DNA from: Acetobacteraceae bacterium
Lineage (GTDB): Bacteria; Pseudomonadota; Alphaproteobacteria; Acetobacterales; Acetobacteraceae
Assembly: GCA_025356735.1 (NCBI GenBank)
Contig: JANXRT010000434.1
Span: 1-7,700 of the forward strand
DNA: 7,700 bases
Direction: 5' to 3'
Position numbers and translations under genes: made by a program. Shown one piece after another: positions 1 to 5,336 of the stretch. Position 1 is the first letter of the stretch, and every line of letters begins with the position of its first letter. Under the pieces are notes generated by a model. The model was not told the DNA's origin and ran no database searches. It saw only the letters and a program-made list of their open reading frames with translations.

Positions 1-1191
1 GTCGCCGGGCACGACGTGGTGAAATACGCGCTGGACACCTACGGGTCCGGGAACGAGGCCAGCCTTTCCGTCACCCACGACGCCAACGCCTGGCCGTCCG
101 ACCGCTACGCCGGCATCCCGGCCCCGGCGTACGGCGAGCGCGTCGTGCTGTGGGTGCAGAACAGCCACGCCGTCGCCATTCCCGCCGGCACGCTGCAGCT
201 TGACCGCATGGGCGCCGAGGCGCCGGTCGCCTACACCCGCGAAATCGGCCCGTTCGCCACCGTGGCGCTCGATGTCGCCGATCTGCTGCCCGACCTGCGC
301 TGGCCAGCCCAGATCGAGCTTCGCGCCGGCCGCCACATGGTCCGTCCGCGCTACGAGATCACCCGCGGAGACCGCATCCGCATCGCCCATGTCAATGTCG
401 AGCGTGCCGACCTTCGCCCCGACCCCAACATCCCCAACCTTCCGGCTTCCCTCGGACGCGGCTACCTGCTGCCGTTCCCGGTTCTCGATCCAAAGGAATT
501 CCGCACGCTGGTTCAGCCCAACCCGATGGCCGAGAGCCAATCCAGCCTGCCGCTGCGGCTGGATATCTTCAACGAGGCCGGCGAACGGCTGGAAGCCCGC
601 TTCCTCGGCAACCTGCCGCGCGACCACCGCCTCGCGATGGACTTCGACACCGTGCCGCAGGCCACTCGCGGCCATGCCGAGCTGGCCTACGATTTCCGCG
701 ACGGCGGCGCCGCCGATGGCTGGATGCACACGCTGGTGCGCTATGAGCACCGCGCCACCGGCCACGCCGCGGAAACCAGCTTCGGCGCCCACATCTTCAA
801 CACGGCAATGACCTACAGGGACGAGCCGCAATCCTATTCCGGCCCGCCGCCCGGCCTCTCGACCCGGCTGTTCCTCCGGCTGGGCCACGGCCACCGCCGC
901 AGCTTCGCCATCCTGATCTACCCGGCTTCCGCCCAATGGCATCCGCGATCCGGCACCGACCTCGAACTCCACGCATCCGACGGCACCAGGCTGGCGCAGC
1001 ACCGTATCGCCATCGCCTGCTCGGGTTCCGTCACCATCCGGCCTGACGACATCTTCGGGCCGGAGGCGATTGCCGCCGCCGGGCCGGTCGGCTACGTGCT
1101 GATCCGCGACGCCACCTGCCGGCTGTTCGGCTATCATGGGCTGATGGACGAGGCCGGCGGCTTCTCCCTCGACCACATGTTCGGGTTCTGA
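1..1191 (+). CDS. Conserved-looking protein of unknown function (5' partial)
   Basis: I do not recognise this family. The reading frame is open from the first base of the window to the TGA at 1189-1191. The tandem GTG codons at 16 and 19 have no ribosome binding site before them, and the codons ahead of them (V-A-G-H-D) read naturally into the rest. The gene therefore probably starts upstream and this is its C-terminal 396 residues. The visible protein has no membrane segment. It alternates short hydrophobic strands with Gly/Pro/Asp turns (for example VVLWVQNSHAVAIPAG and YGERVV near the start, SFAILIYPASAQWHPRSG near the end), which suggests a beta-sandwich-rich fold. Two cysteines lie near the C-terminus (IACSGS and DATCRLFG). 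The gene converges on the fasciclin gene with only 15 bp between stop codons. Codon use (C/G at third positions) matches its neighbours, so it is a real gene of the host genome. Confidence 0.8.
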   Translation, partial: VAGHDVVKYALDTYGSGNEASLSVTHDANAWPSDRYAGIPAPAYGERVVLWVQNSHAVAIPAGTLQLDRMGAEAPVAYTREIGPFATVALDVADLLPDLRWPAQIELRAGRHMVRPRYEITRGDRIRIAHVNVERADLRPDPNIPNLPASLGRGYLLPFPVLDPKEFRTLVQPNPMAESQSSLPLRLDIFNEAGERLEARFLGNLPRDHRLAMDFDTVPQATRGHAELAYDFRDGGAADGWMHTLVRYEHRATGHAAETSFGAHIFNTAMTYRDEPQSYSGPPPGLSTRLFLRLGHGHRRSFAILIYPASAQWHPRSGTDLELHASDGTRLAQHRIAIACSGSVTIRPDDIFGPEAIAAAGPVGYVLIRDATCRLFGYHGLMDEAGGFSLDHMFGF

Positions 1192-1206
1192 TTGCCGGGT
1201 CTGCGC

Positions 1207-1812
1207 CTACTGGATGGCGACCGTGTCGATCGGGTAGATGACGCCGCCGCCGGTCTCGATCGGCGGCAGCAGCACGTTGATCGGGCCGCCGGCATCCTCG
1301 GGGTCCGGGAAGCCGATGCCGGTCTCGATGTTGGGGCGAAGCAGGATCGTGAGCTTGCCCGGCACGGTGCCGTCGGCGATGAACTCCGTTCCTGCGAGGG
1401 TCAGGACCTTCTGGCTGCGTCCCGCGAAAGCTGACGGCGGGAAGCTGCCGGTGACGAAATGCATCCGCAACAGGTTGATGATCCGCGCCCGGTTGTCGAA
1501 GCCGCCGTTGACGCCGCCACTGGTCGGGGCAATGCTGGTGCGCCACCCCCGCGGCAGCTTGTCGAACGCCGAGTTGACCGGCGCGAACACGGTGTACATC
1601 TGCGTCGAGGCGCGCAACGGCCGCCACATCGATTGCAGCTTGATGATGCCCACGAAGATGCTCAGCCGCGGGTCGGCCTGCATCGCCTCGGCCAGCGCAT
1701 TGCCATCGGCCGGCGTCCCGGTCGGCCCGACCACCGGCTTGTAGCACGAGGCAAGGCCAAGCAAAGCCAACGAGGAAACGGCCGCGCGGCGGGTGGTGTG
1801 AAGGCTGCTCAT
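1207..1812 (-). CDS. FAS1 (fasciclin)-domain lipoprotein
   Basis: The product is 201 residues. It begins with a lipoprotein signal: a twin-arginine (TTRRAA, residues 6-11), a short hydrophobic stretch and a lipobox L-A-S-C with the acylated Cys at 23. It is therefore probably exported, possibly by Tat, and anchored in the envelope. The rest is one FAS1 domain. The H1-box-like segment TVFAPVNSAFDKLP lies at 74-87, LLRMHFVTG (the usual LLxxHVVxG) at 114-122, and the final strand GGGVIYPIDTVAI at 188-200. FAS1 domains are generally adhesion or polysaccharide/protein-binding modules; no enzyme activity is expected. An insertion between 88 and 110 (Ser/Gly/Asn-rich) makes the domain slightly longer than the minimal form. 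A weak GGAAG sits 9 bp upstream of the ATG. The gene lies 144 bp downstream of msrA on the same strand. Confidence in the fold is good; the ligand is unknown. Confidence 0.85.
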   Translation of the reverse strand: MSSLHTTRRAAVSSLALLGLASCYKPVVGPTGTPADGNALAEAMQADPRLSIFVGIIKLQSMWRPLRASTQMYTVFAPVNSAFDKLPRGWRTSIAPTSGGVNGGFDNRARIINLLRMHFVTGSFPPSAFAGRSQKVLTLAGTEFIADGTVPGKLTILLRPNIETGIGFPDPEDAGGPINVLLPPIETGGGVIYPIDTVAIQ

Positions 1813-1932
1813 GGTATCGATCTTCCGGGACGGTTTCTTCCGCAGACATTGTCGGGATCAAAGGCAGCCGCAATGAAACTTTCGTTGAACCCTGCGCGCG
1901 ACGGACACCTGCCGGCGTCTGAACTTGGCTTC

Positions 1933-1960
1933 CGGCCAGCCTTTAGCGGCCAGCCTTTAG
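1933..1960. repeat. 14-bp perfect tandem duplication across the msrA stop codon
   Basis: The unit cggccagcctttag occurs twice head to tail (1933-1946 and 1947-1960). The right-hand copy contains the complement of the msrA TAA (1957-1959), so an extra in-frame-looking copy of the stop region lies just past the gene end. It looks like a recent slippage duplication and does not alter the coding sequence. Confidence 0.85.
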
Positions 1961-2673
1961 CGAAAAGCGAGCCGGTCCACCGCGATGGCCACCGGCTGCC
2001 AGTTCTCCGGAAACAAACGCTCCAGAGTCCGAACCTTTGGAATATCGTTGGCGGCGATGTAGGCGTTGTCAGGGTGCCGGCTCAGGTAGTCCTGATGATA
2101 GGCCTCGGCCGGGTAGAATTTCCCGGCGGGATCGACCCGCGTCGCGATCGGGCGGCTGAACGTCTTGGCGGCCTCAAGCTCCGCGATATAGGCCTTGGCG
2201 ACCCGCGCCTGCTCCGGCCCGGTCACGAACAGCGCCGAGCGGTACTGCGAGCCGTAATCTGGCCCCTGGCGATCGACCTGCGTCGGATCGAGCGCCACCG
2301 AGAAGAAGATCTGCAGCAGCTTTCCATAGCTGACTCGGGAAGGATCGAAAGTCACCCGCACCGCCTCCGCATGCCCGGTCGTGCCGGCGCTGACCTGCTC
2401 GTAGCCAGGGTCCGCGACGGTGCCGCCGGCATAGCCGGACACCGCCTGGGTGACGCCGGCGACGTGCTCGAAAACACCCTGGATGCCCCAGAAGCAGCCG
2501 CCGGCGAAGACCGCGGTCTGCAGCCCCGGGTCACCCGCCACCTCCAATGCGGGCGGCGGCAATGCCGGCGCCCCGTCCGCACGTGCCCGGGCGGTGCGTA
2601 ATGCAAGCGGCAACCCGGCAAGCACGGCCATGCCCACCGCCACGCCGAGCAACGAATAGGGAACTCGCGGCAT
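1957..2673 (-). CDS. msrA: Peptide-methionine (S)-S-oxide reductase MsrA, exported form
   Basis: MsrA reduces the S-epimer of methionine sulfoxide in proteins or as free amino acid. The start chosen is the ATG at 2673, because GGAGG lies 7 bp upstream of it; an in-frame ATG at 2853 would only add residues read antisense to the overlapping dehydrogenase gene. The 238-residue product has a hydrophobic N-terminus (about 7-25) ending in ARA-D at 30-33, which reads as a Sec signal peptide or anchor and places it in the periplasm. The catalytic motif GGCFWG is at 58-63 with the nucleophile Cys60. GHAEAV (Glu103), DPTQVDRQGPDYGSQYRS (129-146) and HQDYLSRHPDNAYI (193-206) are all classical MsrA blocks. 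Cys60 is the only cysteine in the protein, so the C-terminal resolving cysteines of E. coli-type MsrA are absent. It starts 20 bp after the dehydrogenase gene and is probably cotranscribed with it. Confidence 0.93.
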   Translation of the reverse strand: MPRVPYSLLGVAVGMAVLAGLPLALRTARARADGAPALPPPALEVAGDPGLQTAVFAGGCFWGIQGVFEHVAGVTQAVSGYAGGTVADPGYEQVSAGTTGHAEAVRVTFDPSRVSYGKLLQIFFSVALDPTQVDRQGPDYGSQYRSALFVTGPEQARVAKAYIAELEAAKTFSRPIATRVDPAGKFYPAEAYHQDYLSRHPDNAYIAANDIPKVRTLERLFPENWQPVAIAVDRLAFR

Positions 2674-2680
2674 CGCCAAC

Positions 2681-2685
2681 CTCCA
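2681..2685 (-). promoter_or_regulatory. Shine-Dalgarno that fixes the msrA start
   Basis: Read on the minus strand this is GGAGG, 7 bp before the ATG at 2673. It is a near-ideal site, unlike the weak sites of most neighbours. It decides in favour of the signal-peptide-bearing 238-residue MsrA over the longer 298-residue frame. Confidence 0.8.
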
Positions 2686-2693
2686 AAAAGCCT

Positions 2694-3554
2694 TCAACGC
2701 GGCTCCATCGTGCTCGCCGCTAGGAACGCCGCGAACCGGTCCTTGTAGTCCGGATGCCAGCGCGACAATGCCGGACGGTTGTGAACGATGTCGCCGGCGG
2801 CCCAAAGCATGCGCCGGTTGTCGACCTCCCGCGTTACGTCGTTGTCGGGGCACAACACATAGAAATCACCCGCCGCCATGCCGGCGAGCAAATAGTCCAC
2901 GACCTGCTCCGGCGTCCAGGCGCCGGCCGGCTTCTCGGTCGCCGCACCCCGCGTCATGCCGGTGAAGGTCGATCCCGGCACCAGCAGGTGCGCGCTGACC
3001 TGGCAGCCTTCGACGTTGCGCAGCGAATGCGTCAGGCCCTCGGTCAGCACCTTCACCCCGGCCTTGGACACGTTGTAGGCAGTGTCCCCAGGCGGCGCGG
3101 TGATGCCCTGCTTCGATCCGGTGTTGACGATGGCGCAGGGCGTTCCCTGGTCGATCATCGCCTGCGTGAAGGCCTGCACGCCGTTGATCACGCCCCACAG
3201 ATTGACCTCCAGCACCCGCCGCCAGCGGTCCGGATGGTCCCACGGGCCGCCGCCCGGCGCAGTGCCGGCGTTGTTCATCAGCACCGCGACCTCGCCGAAC
3301 CTCTCGTAAACCGCGCTCTTCAGGTTCCGCACGGCCTCGGCATCGCTGACATCGGTCGCCACCGCCAGCACGTCGGCAACGCCGGCAGAAGCAACCTTCG
3401 ACGCCGCAGCGTCCAAAGCGTCGCCGCCGATGTCGGCGAGGCACACCCGCATGCCCATTTCGGCAAACCTCCGCGCGGAGGCCAGCCCGATGCCGCTCGC
3501 CGCTCCGGTGATCACCGCGACACGGCCCGCGCCCAGCGCCGGATGCTGGCTCAT
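2694..3554 (-). CDS. SDR-family NAD(P)-dependent oxidoreductase
   Basis: This is a classical short-chain dehydrogenase/reductase of 286 residues, a little longer than the usual 250. It shows the nucleotide-binding TGAASGIG (16-23), an acidic Asp41 at the end of strand 2 that favours NAD over NADP, Asp68 (TDVSD), NNAG (94-97), the catalytic Asn118, Ser147 (NTGS), and Tyr160/Lys164 (YNVSK). The catalytic tetrad is therefore complete. The substrate cannot be read from the sequence. The C-terminal 60 residues (DFYVLCPDNDVTREVDNRRM onward) form an extension seen in some SDR subgroups that take bulky alcohols or aldehydes. The ATG at 3554 has only a weak ribosome binding site. The stop codon lies 20 bp before the msrA ATG, so the two genes probably form one transcript. 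The candidate promoter is about 300 bp upstream (3858-3887). Confidence 0.92.
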   Translation of the reverse strand: MSQHPALGAGRVAVITGAASGIGLASARRFAEMGMRVCLADIGGDALDAAASKVASAGVADVLAVATDVSDAEAVRNLKSAVYERFGEVAVLMNNAGTAPGGGPWDHPDRWRRVLEVNLWGVINGVQAFTQAMIDQGTPCAIVNTGSKQGITAPPGDTAYNVSKAGVKVLTEGLTHSLRNVEGCQVSAHLLVPGSTFTGMTRGAATEKPAGAWTPEQVVDYLLAGMAAGDFYVLCPDNDVTREVDNRRMLWAAGDIVHNRPALSRWHPDYKDRFAAFLAASTMEPR

Positions 3555-3600
3555 GCTCGGCGCCGTGGGTTTGGGTTGTTGGGGGATCGGCTGGTATCAG

Positions 3601-3660
3601 GCAAGGAAGCATGGGGCGCTGCCCCAAACCCCGCCAGGAAAGCGTCCTGGAGCGCATCCT
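3601..3660 (+). repeat. Intergenic hairpin repeat, copy A (degenerate)
   Basis: This is one of three related GC-rich repeats in the window. It opens with aagcatggggc and a perfect 6-bp stem (tggggc, 3612-3617, with gcccca, 3621-3626, loop gct). The shared core accccgcc follows, then a decayed third hairpin (gcgtcctggagcgc, 3642-3655). Read forward it aligns with the reverse complement of copy C (7517-7573) over essentially its full length. It lies 47 bp upstream of the dehydrogenase start and between two divergent genes, which is not where a terminator is expected. Confidence 0.75.
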
Positions 3661-3857
3661 TTAAGGTCATGAAGCTATTCGGGTTGCTAACATTCAAAAT
3701 CTCGGCTCCATCTCAAAGGGTGTTTTTCGAACGTCTATCACGCCATTTGAATGCTGTCTTGATTTAGGTACTCTGCTTGTGCTGCGTCGTGGCCGATCTG
3801 GAGGCAACTCGGCGGTGGCTGTTCTGCCGGCGGCTCGCGCAGAGGATACATTCCGTT

Positions 3858-3887
3858 AGTATAACAATTAGGCCCCATGACAGGCAA
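3858..3887 (-). promoter_or_regulatory. Candidate sigma-70-type promoter for the SDR-msrA transcript
   Basis: Read on the minus strand: -35 TTGCCT (3882-3887), an 18-bp spacer and -10 TATACT (3858-3863). This is the best match to the housekeeping consensus I found in the spacer. It would give a leader of roughly 300 bases that crosses repeat copy A before the dehydrogenase start. The plus strand also carries TATAAC at 3860-3865, which could be a -10 for the flavoenzyme, but no good -35 accompanies it. Confidence 0.45.
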
Positions 3888-3900
3888 GCAAAACTTGCCT
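3882..3900. promoter_or_regulatory. Perfect 7-bp inverted repeat before the flavoenzyme start
   Basis: aggcaag (3882-3888) and cttgcct (3894-3900) are exact inverted copies around a 5-base AT-rich centre (caaaa). The repeat ends 28 bases before the flavoenzyme ATG, just ahead of its GGAGG (3910-3914), and its left arm is the -35 of the candidate minus-strand promoter. It could be an operator read as DNA, or a leader hairpin if transcription starts near TATAAC at 3860. The run of T after it is too short for a strong terminator. Confidence 0.55.
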
Positions 3901-3928
3901 TTGCCCGGCGGAGGGCCAGATTGATCGC

Positions 3929-5074
3929 ATGGACACCCAGGCCTTCGACGTCGTCATCATCGGTGCCGGAATCGCCGGCGCCACCGCCGCCGCGGCGTTG
4001 AGCCCAACCCACAAGGTGGCGCTGGTCGAGGCCGAGGAAGCCGCGGGCTTTCACAGCACCGGACGGTCGGCGGCGATCTGGATCCTGAACTACGGACCGC
4101 CCGACGTTCACTTCCTCACCGGCGCCTCCCGCGCCTTCTTCGAGAACCCGCCGCCGGGATTTTCCGACACCCCGCTGCTGCGACGTCGCGCCGTGCTCTA
4201 TCTCGCGCCCGAGGATCAGAAAGCCGACTTCGAGGAATTCATGGCCGGCGCCGAAAGCGTCCGCGTCGTGTCCGAGGCGACGGTGAAAAGCCTCGTTCCG
4301 GCGTTGCGCCCCGGCTACCTCGCCGCCGCCGCGATGGAGGACGACGCCTTCGACATGGATGTCGCCGCCATCCACCAGGGCTTCCTGCGCCAACTTCGCG
4401 CGGCTGGCGGCATCCTGGCGCTACGCTCGCGCGCCGGGCGCATCGAGCGCCGCGACGGCACCTGGCAGATCGAGACCGCATCTGGCGCCACCTTCCAGGC
4501 GCCGGTCCTCGTCAACGCCGCCGGCGCCTGGGGCGATCTGGTCGCCGAGATCGCCGGCGTGGCGCCGCTCGGCCTGACCCCGTGCCGCCGCACCGCCGCC
4601 ATCATCGATCCAAGCCCGCATAACGCCGAGAACTGGCCGATGATGATGGACATCGGCCATACCTGGTACGCCCGTCCCGAAGCCCGCACCCGGCTGATGG
4701 TCACCCCCGCCGACCAGACGCCGAGTTTCCCGCATGACATCCAGCCCGACGAACTCGACGTCGCCATCGGCATCGACCGCATGCAGCAGGCGCTCGACAT
4801 CGAGGTCCGCCGCGTCGAGCATGCCTGGGCCGGGCTGCGCACCTTCACCCGCGACGGCAGCCTGGCCTTCGGCTGGGACCGGACAGCCCCCGGCTTCTTC
4901 TGGAACGTCGGCCAGGGCGGCTACGGCATCCAGACCAGCCCCGCCGCCGGCCGCCTGGTCGCCGATCTCGTCGCCGGCCGCGATCCCGGTCCGGCCGCCG
5001 CCATCCTCGCCGCGATCGATCCCGGCCGGAACCCGCCGACCGAGCCCGCATTGAACCCGAAACAGCGCGAATGA
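3929..5074 (+). CDS. FAD-dependent D-amino-acid dehydrogenase, D-arginine dehydrogenase (DauA)-like
   Basis: This 381-residue flavoenzyme of the DAO fold has the FAD-binding GAGIAG (12-17), Glu34 for the ADP ribose, HSTGRSAA (42-49), the VLVNAAGAWGD segment (194-203), and the C-terminal FAD-contacting block FFWNVGQGGYGIQTS (323-337). The pattern HSTGRSAA, SRAFFENPPPGF (67-78), HQGFLR (149-154), HAWAGLRTF (298-306) and QGGYGIQTS closely follows Pseudomonas aeruginosa D-arginine dehydrogenase (DauA), which oxidises D-amino acids to imino acids without using oxygen well. By eye alignment the carboxylate-binding Arg222 and Arg305 and Tyr249 of DauA correspond to Arg221, Arg304 and Tyr247 here. 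The side-chain-reading Glu87 corresponds to Val89 and His48 to Ile50, so the substrate is probably not D-Arg. The ATG at 3929 has GGAGG 14 bp upstream, a rather long spacing. No DauB-like partner gene is present in the window. Confidence 0.88.
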   Translation: MDTQAFDVVIIGAGIAGATAAAALSPTHKVALVEAEEAAGFHSTGRSAAIWILNYGPPDVHFLTGASRAFFENPPPGFSDTPLLRRRAVLYLAPEDQKADFEEFMAGAESVRVVSEATVKSLVPALRPGYLAAAAMEDDAFDMDVAAIHQGFLRQLRAAGGILALRSRAGRIERRDGTWQIETASGATFQAPVLVNAAGAWGDLVAEIAGVAPLGLTPCRRTAAIIDPSPHNAENWPMMMDIGHTWYARPEARTRLMVTPADQTPSFPHDIQPDELDVAIGIDRMQQALDIEVRRVEHAWAGLRTFTRDGSLAFGWDRTAPGFFWNVGQGGYGIQTSPAAGRLVADLVAGRDPGPAAAILAAIDPGRNPPTEPALNPKQRE

Positions 5075-5078
5075 GATC

Positions 5079-5282
5079 ATGAACGAGAAACTTCCAACCC
5101 CTGGCAAGCTACCGCGCATGCCACCCGCCAGGGACATTACGCCGATGCCGGGCAGCCGCGCCGGTCTGCCGCCGGGAAGCCTGAAAACGCCGACTTTCGA
5201 TATCCAAGGTGACCAGCATCTGGACCCGCCGGCAAATGCACCGGTGCCGCCTGGTCCGGCTCCAACGGTGCCGGAAGAGTAA
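5079..5282 (+). CDS. Small proline-rich hypothetical protein
   Basis: This 67-residue frame starts 4 bp after the flavoenzyme stop codon, close enough for translational coupling, since there is no clear ribosome binding site of its own. About a quarter of its residues are proline and it has many Gly, with no cysteine, membrane segment or signal peptide. It is predicted to be largely disordered. Both termini carry charge (MNEKLP at the start, PEE at the end). I do not recognise a family. Support comes from the tight spacing, a sensible ATG and stop, and the repeat that begins directly after it; its low complexity is a reason for caution. It may be a lineage-restricted accessory of the flavoenzyme or a chance frame. 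Confidence 0.5.
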   Translation: MNEKLPTPGKLPRMPPARDITPMPGSRAGLPPGSLKTPTFDIQGDQHLDPPANAPVPPGPAPTVPEE

Positions 5283-5330
5283 GGGCGGACGCTGCCCTCG
5301 ACCCGCCGGGGGCAGCGCCCCCCGGACTCG
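5283..5330 (+). repeat. Intergenic hairpin repeat, copy B, between convergent genes
   Basis: This copy occupies almost the whole gap between the proline-rich ORF (+) and the dehydratase (-). It shares with copies A and C the order ctgccc, acccgcc, agcg, ccccgg. Two mutually exclusive structures are possible: cgctgccc (5290-5297) with gggcagcg (5310-5317), or ccggggg (5306-5312) with cccccgg (5319-5325) around a 6-base loop. Its place between two converging stop codons fits a two-way transcription stop, although no T run follows on either side. Confidence 0.65.
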
Positions 5331-5336
5331 CATTGC

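Larger units (their letters stand above)
3661..3928. other. Divergent intergenic spacer, AT-richer than its surroundings
   Basis: With copy A, this spacer separates the dehydrogenase (minus) from the flavoenzyme (plus) by 374 bp. I see no convincing gene in it. Short frames run through it (for example one ending at 3767 and one from 3777), but they lack ribosome binding sites and recognisable products. Its base composition is clearly lower in GC than the coding DNA, especially at 3680-3780 and 3845-3900. It holds the candidate minus-strand promoter and the inverted repeat listed separately. A decayed gene between copy A and the flavoenzyme is possible but not demonstrable. Confidence 0.6.

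Noticed and set aside
1459..2601. Long plus-strand frame (380 residues) opposite the fasciclin gene and msrA
   Set aside because: It is Arg/His/Gly-rich antisense shadow with no family motifs; the minus-strand genes explain the region.
2674..2853. Upstream in-frame extension of msrA to an ATG at 2853
   Set aside because: It overlaps the 3' end of the dehydrogenase gene, has arginine-rich shadow composition, and the ATG at 2673 has a strong GGAGG and gives a proper signal peptide.
2754..3767. Long plus-strand frame (337 residues) opposite the dehydrogenase
   Set aside because: It is antisense to a clear SDR gene and runs through repeat copy A. Its tail ending at 3767 has no recognisable product.
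3777..4001. Small plus-strand ORF (74 residues) across the spacer and flavoenzyme start
   Set aside because: It has no ribosome binding site, it overlaps the flavoenzyme start out of frame, and its second half is shadow composition (Pro/Ser/Arg).
4421..5137. Minus-strand frame (238 residues) opposite the flavoenzyme
   Set aside because: It is Gly/Ala/Asp-rich shadow; the plus strand encodes a full-length flavoenzyme.
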